A DNA stretch of 64,000 nt, taken from assembly GCF_003097535.1 (NCBI RefSeq), contig NZ_CP029187.1:2852001-2916000 (forward strand), read 5' to 3'. How positions within the stretch are numbered: position 1 is the first letter of the stretch; the number at the start of each line of letters is the position of its first letter. The notes under the pieces are model-generated. The model had not been told where the DNA came from. It made no database searches and saw only the letters and a list, made by a program, of their open reading frames with translations. Position numbers and translations under genes: made by a program. Source of the stretch: Flavobacterium pallidum (GTDB lineage Bacteria > Bacteroidota > Bacteroidia > Flavobacteriales > Flavobacteriaceae). Positions 1 through 8,608 of the stretch are shown here, piece by piece.

Positions 1-495
1 CAACGGCACGTTTACGCTGGCTCCGGTTTCAACTGTAGCTGGTTTTGTAGCGTTTGTTGAAGTATTTCCTTTCACGCCAGGCTCAGAATAAGTTACCTCA
101 AGGATTACAGATGCAGGCATATCTACTGAAAGCGGGGCTTCAGTTTCCGCATTGATGATTACTTTTACCGTAGTGCCTTCCTTCAGTAAATCCGGCGCAT
201 CAAGTATGGCCTTGTTCAACTGGATCTGCTCGTAAGTCTCATTGTGCATGAAATTGTACAAATCACCTTCTGCATACAGGAACTGGAATTCATGCGTCTC
301 CACGCGTACTTCGTCTATTTTGTGCCCTGCTGAAAAGGTGTTGTCCAGTACTTTCCCGTTGGTAAGGCTTTTCAGTTTGGTTCGTACGAAAGCCGGTCCT
401 TTTCCTGGTTTCACATGCAGGAATTCGACAATTTTATATATGTCATGGTTAAACTTGATGCACAATCCGTTCCTAATATCTGATGTAGATGCCAT
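1..495 (-). CDS. efp: Elongation factor P (3' end outside window)
   Basis: Translation factor that helps ribosomes form peptide bonds at polyproline stretches. The N-terminal 165 residues are visible, reading from MASTSDIRNG at 495 down to base 1, and the frame is open at the edge. The KOW-like segment KPGKGPAFVRTKLKSLTNG around residues 30-48 and the later OB-fold region (ending GASVNVPL) are typical. Full EF-P is about 188 residues, so roughly 23 are missing because of the window edge and not because of damage. It lies 64 bp downstream of lpxA on the same strand and is probably the distal gene of the lpx cluster. Confidence 0.95.
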   Translation of the reverse strand, partial: MASTSDIRNGLCIKFNHDIYKIVEFLHVKPGKGPAFVRTKLKSLTNGKVLDNTFSAGHKIDEVRVETHEFQFLYAEGDLYNFMHNETYEQIQLNKAILDAPDLLKEGTTVKVIINAETEAPLSVDMPASVILEVTYSEPGVKGNTSTNATKPATVETGASVNVPL

Positions 496-559
496 TATTG
501 AATTTTATTTTAAATGTTGAATGTTAATTTTATTGTCCTACGAGTGTTTGTTCAATGAA

Positions 560-1345
560 CTAGTAATTTCCTGTATAGCCTTTCATCACCCCACGCGACG
601 AGTTCCTTATGAAGTCAAGGATTTCATCCCTTTCCGGAGTGGCTTCCATTTCAGCTTCGATAATGCTGACCGCTTGTGAAGTATTGTAATTCTTTTGGTA
701 TAAAATCCTGTAGATTTCCTGGATTTCGCGGATTTTATCGGTGCTAAAGCCTCTTCTTCTTAAGCCAACGGAATTAATTCCTACATAAGAAAGCGGTTCT
801 TTCGCAGCTTTTGTAAAAGGGGGTACATCCTTACGCACCAGCGACCCACCCGAAATCATCACATGGTCACCGATATTGATGAACTGATGTACCGCTGCCA
901 AACCTCCGATGATGGCATAATTTCCAACAGTGACATGTCCTGCCAAAGCCACACCATTCACAATAATTGCATTATCGCCAATATGGCAATCATGGGCAAT
1001 GTGCGCAGTTGCCATTACAAGGCAGTTGTTTCCAAGCTTGGTTTGCCCTGAAGCCACCGTTCCCCTATTTATCGTAACACATTCACGTATAGTGCAGTTA
1101 TCGCCAATTATCGCAAGTGACTCTTCACCTCCAAACTTCAAATCCTGCGGAATGGCAGAAATGACAGCGCCCGGAAATATATTGCAATTTTTTCCTATCC
1201 TTGCACCTTCCATAATGGTGACATTGGACCCAATCCAGGTTCCATCACCAATCACAACATTATTGTGAATGGTTGTGAATGGCTCGATCACCACATTTTT
1301 GGCAATCTTAGCACCGGGATGCACATAGGCTAAAGGTTGATTCAT
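560..1345 (-). CDS. lpxA: Acyl-ACP--UDP-N-acetylglucosamine O-acyltransferase
   Basis: Cytoplasmic enzyme for the first step of lipid A synthesis: it transfers a 3-hydroxyacyl chain from ACP to UDP-GlcNAc. The 261-residue length is normal. The N-terminal two thirds are left-handed beta-helix hexapeptides (for example VVIGDGTWIGSNVTI). The catalytic-site motif AHIAHDCHIG lies at about 114-123, with His118 the expected base, and a helical C-terminal domain follows. It starts 33 bp after the lpxC/fabZ stop and precedes efp. Co-transcription with lpxD and lpxC/fabZ is inferred from spacing. Confidence 0.96.
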   Translation of the reverse strand: MNQPLAYVHPGAKIAKNVVIEPFTTIHNNVVIGDGTWIGSNVTIMEGARIGKNCNIFPGAVISAIPQDLKFGGEESLAIIGDNCTIRECVTINRGTVASGQTKLGNNCLVMATAHIAHDCHIGDNAIIVNGVALAGHVTVGNYAIIGGLAAVHQFINIGDHVMISGGSLVRKDVPPFTKAAKEPLSYVGINSVGLRRRGFSTDKIREIQEIYRILYQKNYNTSQAVSIIEAEMEATPERDEILDFIRNSSRGVMKGYTGNY

Positions 1346-1378
1346 CGTTTAAATTTTTATGGTTTGTTGTTCCGGGAT

Positions 1379-2767
1379 TTATTGTTTTTTTGCGATTTGC
1401 GCCATCAATTCCGCTTCCGCAACGAGTTTTCCGTTTGCGTAAGCGTTTGCCTGCATATGGCAGATCCCCCTTCTGATTGGTGCAATCAGGTCGCATTTGA
1501 ATACCAATGTATCGCCCGGTAATACTTTATGCTTGAATTTTACGTTGTCGATTTTCATAAAAAAAGTAAGGTAATTTTCAGGATCCGGAACCGTGCTTAA
1601 AACAAGTATTCCACCGCACTGCGCCATCGCTTCCACTATCAAAACACCGGGCATTACAGGTGCTCCCGGGAAATGCCCTACGAAAAACGGTTCGTTCATC
1701 GTGACATTTTTCAAGCCTACGACATGGGTGTCCGACAATTCGAAAATCTTGTCCACCAGCAAGAATGGTGGCCTGTGCGGCAACATCGACATGATTTTAT
1801 GGATATCCATTAACGGCTCCTGGTGCAAATCGTAAACCGGCACATGGTTGCGTTGTTCAATCTTGATGATCTTCGACATTTTCTTGGCAAACTGCGTATT
1901 GACGAAATGCCCTGGCTTGTTGGCAATAACCTTCCCTTTTATCCTGGTGCCGATAAGCGCCAGATCACCGACTACATCAAGCAGTTTATGCCTTGCCGCT
2001 TCATTTGGATGGTGCAGCGTCAGGTTATCCAGCACGCCATTTGGCTTCACGGAAATCTTATCTTTCCCGAAGGCAACTTTGAGGTTTTCCATCGTGGATT
2101 CTGAAATTTCCTTATCAACGTAAACAATCGCATTGTTTAAATCCCCGCCTTTAATGAGCCCGTTTTCCAGCAATGATTCCAGCTCATGAAGAAAACTGAA
2201 CGTACGTGAATCGGCAATTTCAGTCTTGAACTCTGAAATATTTTTCATCGTGGCATTCTGGGTGCCCAATACTTTTGTGCCAAAGTCTACCATCGCAGTC
2301 ACCTGGTAATCGTCACCTGGCATGACAAGAATTTCACTTCCTGTGGCTTCATCCGTAAAAGAAATCACTTCTTTCACGACATAATATTTGCGCTCCGCAT
2401 CCTGTTCTACGATTCCGGCTTTTTCAATCGCTTCTACAAAATATTTTGAAGAGCCATCCATAATCGGCGGCTCGGAAGCATCAAGCTCTATAATCACGTT
2501 ATCCACGTCGCAACCAACAAATGCTGCAAGCACGTGCTCTGAAGTCTGGATTTTAACGCCCAATTTTTCAAGGTTCGTACCGCGTTGCGTGTTCACAACA
2601 TAATTGGCATCGGCTTCAATTACAGGCTGCCCTTCAAGATCAATACGCACGAAAGTGTATCCGTTATTGACCGGCGCGGGCTTTAATGTCATTTTTACTT
2701 CTTTCCCGGTATGCAGGCCGACACCTGTAAGGGAAATCTCATTTGCGATGGTTTTTTGTTTAACCAT
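1379..2767 (-). CDS. lpxC/fabZ: Bifunctional LpxC deacetylase / FabZ dehydratase
   Basis: A natural fusion of two enzymes. Residues 1-300 are LpxC, the zinc deacetylase committing UDP-3-O-acyl-GlcNAc to lipid A; the expected ligands are His78 (SEHVLAAF), His260 and Asp264 (ARHKLLDVVGD), with His287 near the active site. Residues about 315-462 are FabZ, 3-hydroxyacyl-ACP dehydratase, with HRPPFLLVD at 331 and GHFPGAPVMPG at 364, giving the catalytic pair His365/Glu379. The fusion is the usual arrangement in Bacteroidota, so it is not a sequencing artefact. It may balance lipid A against fatty-acid flux at the shared hydroxyacyl-ACP. It lies between lpxD and lpxA. Confidence 0.96.
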   Translation of the reverse strand: MVKQKTIANEISLTGVGLHTGKEVKMTLKPAPVNNGYTFVRIDLEGQPVIEADANYVVNTQRGTNLEKLGVKIQTSEHVLAAFVGCDVDNVIIELDASEPPIMDGSSKYFVEAIEKAGIVEQDAERKYYVVKEVISFTDEATGSEILVMPGDDYQVTAMVDFGTKVLGTQNATMKNISEFKTEIADSRTFSFLHELESLLENGLIKGGDLNNAIVYVDKEISESTMENLKVAFGKDKISVKPNGVLDNLTLHHPNEAARHKLLDVVGDLALIGTRIKGKVIANKPGHFVNTQFAKKMSKIIKIEQRNHVPVYDLHQEPLMDIHKIMSMLPHRPPFLLVDKIFELSDTHVVGLKNVTMNEPFFVGHFPGAPVMPGVLIVEAMAQCGGILVLSTVPDPENYLTFFMKIDNVKFKHKVLPGDTLVFKCDLIAPIRRGICHMQANAYANGKLVAEAELMAQIAKKQ

Positions 2768-2806
2768 TAGATCGTGTTTTTGTTTATTTATTTTAGCAGG
2801 CAGCCA

Positions 2807-3832
2807 TCAGTTGCCTTCGATTTTCTTCTTCAATTCTTCCAGTTCGCCAATGATTTTCGGCAGGTTCTTAAAATGAACATACGACTTACTGTAATCCGTA
2901 TAATTATAAGCCGGGCTTCCCTGCACGGTTTCATCGTCCTTGAGGCTCCTGCCGATGCCGGACTGCGCCTGGATCCTCACATTGTTTCCGATCGTAAGGT
3001 GCCCGGAAATCCCGACCTGTCCGCCAATCATGCAATGCTGCCCGATTTTCGTTGATCCGGCAACGCCGGTTTGTGCCGCGATGACGGTATTCTCGCCAAT
3101 TTCCACGTTGTGCGCAATCTGGATCTGGTTGTCCAGCTTCACGCCGTTGTGGATAATGGTGGAACCCATCGTTGCGCGATCTACGGTTGTTGCGGCACCA
3201 ATATCTACATAATCGCCTATAATCACATTCCCGATTTGCGGTATTTTGGAATACGTCCCATCTTCATTCGGTGCAAAACCAAAACCATCCGCACCTATAA
3301 TCGCACCGGAATGAATGTTGCAATAATTCCCGATTTTCGAGTCCGAATAAATCTTTGCACCGGCAAAAATAATTACATTATTCCCAATTTCAACATTATC
3401 ACCTATAAAACAATTAGGATAAATCTTCACATTATCGCCAATCTTTACGCTATTGCCAATATAACTAAAACTTCCGAGATAAAAATTTTCACCATAAACC
3501 ACACTTTCAGACATCACAGAAGGTTGTTCAATGCCCTGCTTATTGTGTTTCACCTGATCGTAAAAAGTCAGGATTTTTGTAAAGGCACCATAAGCATCAT
3601 CGACCTTGATCATCGTCGTAAACACTGGCGAATCAGGTGTGAAAGAAGCGTTCACGATCGTTACCGATGCCTGTGTGGAATAAATATAGTTATTGTATTT
3701 TGGGTTCGAAAGGAACGTTAGCGAGCCATCAGTCCCTTCTTCGATTTTTGACAATTTAAAAACAACCACGTCCGGATTTCCGACGATTTCGCCTTCAAGA
3801 ATGCCCGCTATCTGTGCTGCTGTGAATTTCAT
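2807..3832 (-). CDS. lpxD: UDP-3-O-acylglucosamine N-acyltransferase
   Basis: Third enzyme of lipid A synthesis, N-acylating UDP-3-O-acyl-glucosamine. Starting at MKFTAAQIAG gives 341 residues: an N-terminal uridine-binding domain, hexapeptide beta-helix repeats (about 105-300), the motif QIAHNVEIG with probable catalytic His241, and a C-terminal helix. The reading frame is open upstream to 3916, but a TATTTTTG promoter box at 3914-3921 sits on that longer start, and family members begin with this MKFTA-type sequence. I therefore place the start at 3832. The gene is 39 bp upstream of lpxC/fabZ and has its own probable promoter, separating it from the HD gene. Confidence 0.96.
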   Translation of the reverse strand: MKFTAAQIAGILEGEIVGNPDVVVFKLSKIEEGTDGSLTFLSNPKYNNYIYSTQASVTIVNASFTPDSPVFTTMIKVDDAYGAFTKILTFYDQVKHNKQGIEQPSVMSESVVYGENFYLGSFSYIGNSVKIGDNVKIYPNCFIGDNVEIGNNVIIFAGAKIYSDSKIGNYCNIHSGAIIGADGFGFAPNEDGTYSKIPQIGNVIIGDYVDIGAATTVDRATMGSTIIHNGVKLDNQIQIAHNVEIGENTVIAAQTGVAGSTKIGQHCMIGGQVGISGHLTIGNNVRIQAQSGIGRSLKDDETVQGSPAYNYTDYSKSYVHFKNLPKIIGELEELKKKIEGN

Positions 3833-3913
3833 TTTACTGATATTTCTGCAATATTTCCGGACACGTAAAGTGTTGCCTGGAAATTTAGAAAGCCATAATG
3901 TGCTTTTGCCCGA

Positions 3914-3921
3914 CAAAAATA
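3914..3921 (-). promoter_or_regulatory. -7 promoter box TATTTTTG for lpxD
   Basis: Matches the Bacteroidota -7 consensus TAnnTTTG on the minus strand, 81 nt before the lpxD start. It would drive lpxD-lpxC/fabZ-lpxA(-efp). No clear -33 TTTG box is visible. Confidence 0.5.
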
Positions 3922-3941
3922 TAAAAAAACAGGTTTAATTG

Positions 3942-5177
3942 TTAATTTTCGGCAAGTACTTTTGGAAAGCAGATGTAGTATTTCGTAACCGGTTTGCTCA
4001 GCGCTTTCAGGTTGAGATGATCGGAAGCTTCCACCACATCCTCGATGCTGCGGTCTTTTTTGTAGATGCTGATGGGTTCGGCTTCTTTATCATAAGCCTG
4101 GTTCCTGATTTTTCCCTTGAAAACGAAATATCCTGCTTCGTGGGCAGAAATATTATTTTGGGCAGCAAAATCCCTGATGTAGCCGTCAGTATCGTCTTTG
4201 GTAAACTTTTCCTCACTGAATTTTATCTTAGGCAAATCGCGGTTGATAATCATTTTGCTTAAATGGCTCAGCACAAAATCCTCATGGAACTGCCAGGCCT
4301 TCAAGGCACTTACAATGTCAAAATCGTCAAGCCTTGAAAAAAGTTCAAGGACATCCTCATTGAAATCTCCTGCCTCGATCTTATTTTCCATAAAAAAGCG
4401 CAATGGCATACTGCTTTCGAGCAAAATTCCTTTCAGTGTTAATTCTTTGGCACGTTTTAAGGTTTTTGTAAGAATCAATTCGGCGGCTAGGCTGGTTTTG
4501 TGCAGGTACGCCTGCCAGTACATCAACCGGCGTGCCATCAGGAATTTTTCAACTGAATAGATTCCTTTTTCTTCGATCGCCAGTTTATCATCGATAACGA
4601 TCATCATCTGCGTGAGCCTGTCAGAATTAATGTTTCCTTCCGCAACGCCTGTGTAAAAACTGTCGCGTTTAAGGTAATCCATACGGTCCATATCGAGTTG
4701 GCTCGAAATGAGTTCGAGCATGAATTTCCTATGGTATTCGCCTTTGAATATCTTTATGGCTAAAGTCAGCCTGCCGTCAAATTCCGCATTCAGCTTGTCC
4801 ATAAACAACAGCGAAATCGATTCATGGCTGATGTTCTCTACAATACTGTGCTCCATCGCATGCGAAAATGGCCCGTGCCCGATGTCGTGCAATAAAATCG
4901 CCGCATACAACGCCAGTTCTTCTTCCTTGGAAATCAAAGTCCCTTTAAAGCGTATCGCTTCGACCGCCTTCTGCATCATATGCATACAGCCCAAAGCATG
5001 GTGAAAACGCGTGTGGTGCGCGCCAGGATAGACCAAATATGATAGACCCATCTGGGAAATGCGGCGCAATCGTTGAAAACAGGGATGCTGCACCAAATCG
5101 TAAATCAGAGTGTCGGGAATGGTGATGAACCCGTAAATAGGGTCGTTAAGGATTTTCAATTTGTTGATGTGGCCCAC
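3942..5177 (-). CDS. HD-domain phosphohydrolase (dNTPase-like)
   Basis: Metal-dependent HD-superfamily hydrolase of 411 residues, related to the dGTPase/SAMHD1-type group. Metal-site motifs are HTRFHHALG at 55-63 and LLHDIGHGPFSH at about 95-106 (His97-Asp98), with a later aspartate in QLDMDRMDYL. The substrate is not shown by sequence; a dNTP or other nucleotide is likely. The start codon is GTG: the codon immediately before it is an in-frame TAA and the next Met is residue 43, inside the domain. It sits directly upstream of lpxD, separated by 109 bp that contain the lpxD promoter box. Confidence 0.88.
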   Translation of the reverse strand: MGHINKLKILNDPIYGFITIPDTLIYDLVQHPCFQRLRRISQMGLSYLVYPGAHHTRFHHALGCMHMMQKAVEAIRFKGTLISKEEELALYAAILLHDIGHGPFSHAMEHSIVENISHESISLLFMDKLNAEFDGRLTLAIKIFKGEYHRKFMLELISSQLDMDRMDYLKRDSFYTGVAEGNINSDRLTQMMIVIDDKLAIEEKGIYSVEKFLMARRLMYWQAYLHKTSLAAELILTKTLKRAKELTLKGILLESSMPLRFFMENKIEAGDFNEDVLELFSRLDDFDIVSALKAWQFHEDFVLSHLSKMIINRDLPKIKFSEEKFTKDDTDGYIRDFAAQNNISAHEAGYFVFKGKIRNQAYDKEAEPISIYKKDRSIEDVVEASDHLNLKALSKPVTKYYICFPKVLAEN

Positions 5178-5332
5178 TTATAAATGAATTAAGAATTTCA
5201 AATTAAGAACTCTGACTGGAATGTGAACAACATGCCTGCACGTCCTCCTTAATTGAATAATGGCGAAGATACACAATTCCGTTTAACGAAAATATCGCTG
5301 CAATTCGTAACTTTATGTCCTAAAAACGATTT

Positions 5333-6190
5333 ATGTGTATTAAAAAAATTGCTGCTTTTATCTTTGCCTCCACTTTCATAAGCTGTTCTTCGCAGCCTGG
5401 TCCTTTGGATGTTATTTTTGAATTCCCTAAAGAAATAAAGGAAGCTTCCGCGCTTCAATACGTTCCGGAAACGGATTTATTCTGGACTTTGGAAGATAGC
5501 GGCAACGATCCGGTTTTATTCGCTTTGGACAAAAAAGGAAAGCTACAGCAAACAGTTCATATCCATAAATCCAATCATGATTGGGAAGCGCTGACATCGG
5601 ATGGGGAAGGAAATTTATACATTGGCGATTTCGGGAATAACGATAATGACCGGAAGGATCTGGCAATCTATAAAATAAATGCCGCCGATTTGAGTAGCAA
5701 TGAAGCCGGAGTATCCGCTGAAATCAATTTTTATTTTCCTGAGCAAAAGGATTTTCCGCCCAAAAAGTCCATGCGCATTTTTGATGCTGAGGCTTTCTTC
5801 CTGTACAACAATAATTTTTACATTTTCACCAAAAACCGAAGCACCGATTCCGATGGCACAACGCAACTTTACAGCGTCCCGAATATTGCCGGGAACCATG
5901 CCGCCAAGTTATTGGGAAGTTTTAAAACCGGCAGGGAATTCCGGAAATCTGCTGTCACTGATGCCGCAATAAATGCTGATGGAACTCGGATGGCCCTGCT
6001 CAGCAATCAAAAAATATGGCTGTTTGAAAATTTTAAAAATGATGCTTACTTTAATGGAAAAGTCACTGAAATCAGCCTCAACGACAATTCCCAGAAAGAA
6101 GGGCTTTGCTTTAAAGAGAATGACCTCTTCATTTGTGACGAAAAAGACAAGCATACCGGTGGCAAAATGTATCAGCTTAACTTAAAATAA
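5333..6190 (+). CDS. Lipoprotein with SdiA-regulated/beta-propeller-like fold
   Basis: A 285-residue probable lipoprotein: a short signal peptide ends in the lipobox FISC, giving Cys18 as the acylated residue. The body has repeated strand motifs (for example LFWTLEDSGNDPVLFALD, EGNLYIGDFGNN, DLAIYKI), resembling the SdiA-regulated or phytase-like beta-propeller group; the exact family is uncertain. Acidic loops such as DFGNNDNDRKD could bind calcium (inference). It is transcribed divergently from the HD gene and ends 1 bp before the next ORF, so the two are probably co-transcribed. Confidence 0.75.
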   Translation: MCIKKIAAFIFASTFISCSSQPGPLDVIFEFPKEIKEASALQYVPETDLFWTLEDSGNDPVLFALDKKGKLQQTVHIHKSNHDWEALTSDGEGNLYIGDFGNNDNDRKDLAIYKINAADLSSNEAGVSAEINFYFPEQKDFPPKKSMRIFDAEAFFLYNNNFYIFTKNRSTDSDGTTQLYSVPNIAGNHAAKLLGSFKTGREFRKSAVTDAAINADGTRMALLSNQKIWLFENFKNDAYFNGKVTEISLNDNSQKEGLCFKENDLFICDEKDKHTGGKMYQLNLK

Positions 6191-6191
6191 A

Positions 6192-6614
6192 ATGGAAACT
6201 ACAATGGACATCATACAACAGATCTTCTGGCTGCTGATCCTTCCCATCCCGGTGGCCTGCATCGCATGGACGGTTACGCATGAAGAAGTGTTCCGTGAAC
6301 CGCGGGAATATTGTGTCGGGCAATCAAAAAAAGGACGCACCATTTTGCGCAGGAAATTCTTTTACCTGTTTACCTGTGAATATTGTTTCAGCCATTATGT
6401 GACCCTGGGGGTGATTTTGCTAACCGGCTTTCAATTATTGCTTCCCGACTGGCGCGGCTATATCATTGGAGGATTTGCTACGGTGTGGATGGCCAATGTA
6501 TATATGAGCCTTTTCGCATTCATCCGCCAGGATATCAAGAAGGAAAAAACAGAAATCGCGCTGATGGAAAAAAAGGTGGAAGAAATCACTGAAAATCCCA
6601 CTTCAAAATCTTAA
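6192..6614 (+). CDS. Small integral membrane protein with CxxC motif
   Basis: Unrecognised 140-residue protein. Hydrophobic segments near 8-28, 58-78 and 84-104 predict about three membrane helices. The first is followed by a basic cytoplasmic-type loop, and the C-terminus (EKKVEEITENP) is charged and helical. The motif FTCEYCFSHY at about 60-69 has a CxxC plus His that could bind metal or heme or form a disulfide. A second in-frame Met lies four codons downstream (6204). It follows the lipoprotein gene by one base. Confidence 0.65.
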   Translation: METTMDIIQQIFWLLILPIPVACIAWTVTHEEVFREPREYCVGQSKKGRTILRRKFFYLFTCEYCFSHYVTLGVILLTGFQLLLPDWRGYIIGGFATVWMANVYMSLFAFIRQDIKKEKTEIALMEKKVEEITENPTSKS

Positions 6615-6658
6615 AACATAATCTGTTTATAGTATAACCAATCCGTCGTTTTGTCAAA

Positions 6659-6666
6659 TAACTTTG
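6659..6666 (+). promoter_or_regulatory. -7 promoter box TAACTTTG
   Basis: TAnnTTTG match 40 nt upstream of the SRPBCC gene at 6707, in the intergenic space after the CxxC membrane protein. Confidence 0.45.
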
Positions 6667-6706
6667 TTTACAGACCAAAAAATCAGTCAAACAAAAAATT
6701 AAAGTC

Positions 6707-7507
6707 ATGAAAACTACCGAAACGGATACACCACAGCTGCAATCCAAACTCGATTCTTCAGGAACTGACCCAAATCGTTATGCCGCTTTTTATTCTGAAG
6801 AAGAAGCACAAAGGCTTGGAAATGTAAAACATAAAGCAAAACCTGTCGTGAAAGGCCTGCAGCCCAATGTAAGCAAACTCGAACGCATCCTGATGGTTGC
6901 CGGCGGAACTTACCTTTTATATAAAGCGCTTTCGGGCAAAAAGAATAACATCTCAAAAGGGATTGCAGGCGGAACAATGCTGGCACGTGGGATCAGTGGC
7001 TATTGCCCCGTTTATGATCTTGCTGAGAAAAGCGGGACATTCAAAAGCGCCAATGTAAATATCCGTACCACAATCACTATTGACAAACCTGTAAGCGAGG
7101 TATATGCCCTTTGGCGTAACCTTGAAAACCTGCCGAAATTCATGAGCCACCTGGATAGTGTGAAGGAAATTAATAAAACCACTTCAGAATGGCGTGCCAA
7201 AGGGCCTTCAGGCTTCGGCCACATCAGCTGGAAAGCCAATATACTGATGGACGAAAAAGACCATCTCCTAAGCTGGCATTCTGTTCCGGATTCCACCATT
7301 GATAATGCCGGGAAAATTTATTTTCGTGAGAATGGTCCGGAAAGTACAGCACTAGACATCACCATTTCGTATCATGCCCCATTAGGAATTGCCGGCGAAG
7401 CTGCAGCTAAATTACTCAACCCCTGGTTTACGAAAATGGTCAACCACGACATCGAAAACCTTAAATCTTATATAGAAACCGGTCAAAATGAATTGTCACA
7501 TCATTGA
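6707..7507 (+). CDS. DUF2892-SRPBCC membrane-linked lipid-binding-like protein
   Basis: A 266-residue two-part protein. Residues about 50-105 (NVSKLERILMVAGGTYLLYKAL followed by a Gly-rich stretch ending GYCPVY) resemble the two-helix DUF2892/YgaP membrane module. Residues about 115-258 are an SRPBCC (START-like, cyclase/dehydrase) domain, with the typical ITIDKPVSEVYALWRNLENLP start and a long C-terminal helix. SRPBCC domains bind hydrophobic ligands; the ligand here is unknown. A strong terminator follows, and the next gene encodes a small acidic protein; the two may belong to the same stress response (inference). Confidence 0.8.
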   Translation: MKTTETDTPQLQSKLDSSGTDPNRYAAFYSEEEAQRLGNVKHKAKPVVKGLQPNVSKLERILMVAGGTYLLYKALSGKKNNISKGIAGGTMLARGISGYCPVYDLAEKSGTFKSANVNIRTTITIDKPVSEVYALWRNLENLPKFMSHLDSVKEINKTTSEWRAKGPSGFGHISWKANILMDEKDHLLSWHSVPDSTIDNAGKIYFRENGPESTALDITISYHAPLGIAGEAAAKLLNPWFTKMVNHDIENLKSYIETGQNELSHH

Positions 7508-7530
7508 CATTTTTTTGTCCAAATCCATAG

Positions 7531-7579
7531 CGCCGCGTTTGATTTTTGAATTCAAAATGAAAAACACGGCGTTTTTTTT
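7531..7579 (+). terminator. Rho-independent terminator after SRPBCC gene
   Basis: CGCCGCGTTT pairs with AAACACGGCG (one mismatch) around an AT-rich loop and is followed by a run of eight T. Confidence 0.85.
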
Positions 7580-7597
7580 AATCTGAATTTTTTAATC

Positions 7598-7897
7598 ATG
7601 AACAATCAAGAAAATAAAGGCAGTGAAGACAAGCCGCGGGATATCAATCCTGAGGAAATCGGCAAAAGCCATCCTGCAAAACATGAAGCCGCAAAAGAAA
7701 AAACTGACATAAAGGAAAGCGGCGCAGGTCGTGACATGAGCCAGACACCGGCTGACGAACATATCGAGCCATCATTTTCAGAAAACACGGCACCTGAAAA
7801 TACCTACAATGAAATCAATGATGACGACGACCGAGACCACGGCGACAGCACTAAAGACTGGGATGCCGAAAACAGCAGGACAGGAAGACATAAATAA
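7598..7897 (+). CDS. Small acidic disordered protein
   Basis: A 99-residue protein with almost no hydrophobic core. It is rich in Glu, Asp, Lys, Asn and Pro, ends in an Asp cluster (NDDDDRDHGD), and has no signal peptide. It looks intrinsically disordered, as in hydrophilin-like stress proteins, but I recognise no family. Codon usage resembles the neighbours and the start lacks a visible ribosome-binding site. The 3' end abuts a 19-bp inverted repeat that fills the gap to the convergent next gene. Confidence 0.6.
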   Translation: MNNQENKGSEDKPRDINPEEIGKSHPAKHEAAKEKTDIKESGAGRDMSQTPADEHIEPSFSENTAPENTYNEINDDDDRDHGDSTKDWDAENSRTGRHK

Positions 7898-7900
7898 TTT

Positions 7901-7958
7901 GCAGTTTTCAGTCACAGTTAGCAGGTACGTACGCACTCCAACTGAGACTGAAAACTGC
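7901..7958. repeat. Inverted repeat, 19-bp arms, in convergent gap
   Basis: Arm 7901-7919 (GCAGTTTTCAGTCACAGTT) and the reverse complement of 7940-7958 differ at one base. The repeat exactly fills the gap between two convergent stop codons (7897 and 7959). It has no T-run, so it is not a classical terminator, but it could form a cruciform or transcript hairpin. It belongs to an ACTG-rich repeat class seen in other gaps of this window. Confidence 0.85.
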
Positions 7959-8318
7959 CTACTTCCTCCGTCTCTCCTTGCGTTCCTCACGGATTTCCTG
8001 GTAAACTTTAAACTGTTCGGCTGTCAGCAGCGCCTTCACTTCGTCATCTTTTGCAATACGTAGCGCCTTGATTTCTTTTAGCTTCTGTATTTTTTCCAAT
8101 TGTGTATTTGCGTTCACCTCTTTCGCCTTCTCACCGTATTTTTTTGTAATTTCCATGAATGGGGCCTTTTGATCTTCGGTCAGTGATAATTTGGAAACAT
8201 CGCTTTTCAGCTGGTCGATAAATTCCTGGCGCTGTTCCTCATTCATTTCCTTTTTTTCCTGTGCGGTAGCCATCGTTGCGGCTAACAGTAATGGTAATAT
8301 GATTTTCAGGTTTTTCAT
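7959..8318 (-). CDS. Spy/CpxP-like periplasmic protein
   Basis: A 119-residue protein with a signal peptide cleaved near ATAQE (residue 20). The mature part is an all-helical, highly charged chain with an LTEDQKAPFMEI segment and LLTAEQFKVYQEIREERK near the end, the double LTxxQ-like pattern of Spy/CpxP-type proteins. These act as periplasmic chaperones or metal/stress sensors in other bacteria; the role here is inferred only from that resemblance. It is convergent with the acidic protein gene. Confidence 0.7.
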   Translation of the reverse strand: MKNLKIILPLLLAATMATAQEKKEMNEEQRQEFIDQLKSDVSKLSLTEDQKAPFMEITKKYGEKAKEVNANTQLEKIQKLKEIKALRIAKDDEVKALLTAEQFKVYQEIREERKERRRK

Positions 8319-8422
8319 TTTTTAGTTTAAGTGAATTTGATCACAGGCCTAAATTTAATCAAAAGGTGTAACGAATCGTTTTGCTTAAGTCGGAAATTGT
8401 TTCAATTTTATGGCGGACAATT

Positions 8423-8496
8423 CCGGCTGTACGCTGTATCTTTTTTTAAACCTTGCAGGATTTAAAAAAAGGATGCCGCTGCCATCCGGGCCGCAG
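8423..8496 (+). repeat. Dispersed hairpin element, family 2, copy 1
   Basis: Reads CCGGCTGTACGCTGTATC, a T-rich arm, a short loop, an A-rich arm, then GGATGCCGCTGCCATCCGGG. Stem 8433-8450 pairs with 8461-8478, with an inner CCT/AGG pairing. The same flanking blocks recur on the minus strand at 22261-22370. Apart from this element and the uvrA promoter, the 290-bp gap 8319-8608 holds nothing I recognise. Confidence 0.8.
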
Positions 8497-8584
8497 TCCC
8501 ACGTCAATATTGCGTATGACCCAAAAATCATATTTCCTCACAACAACAACTTTTGTTTAACATACAATTTTGCCATCTAATCCG

Positions 8585-8592
8585 TACCTTTG
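8585..8592 (+). promoter_or_regulatory. -7 promoter box TACCTTTG for uvrA
   Basis: TAnnTTTG match 16 nt before the ATG at 8609. It lies inside the longer open frame beginning at 8570, which argues that the upstream start is not used. Confidence 0.6.
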
Positions 8593-8608
8593 CGTTTTGC
8601 TAAAAAAT

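Noticed and set aside
3833..3916. Longer lpxD start
   Set aside because: Overlaps the TATTTTTG box and lies outside the family N-terminus.
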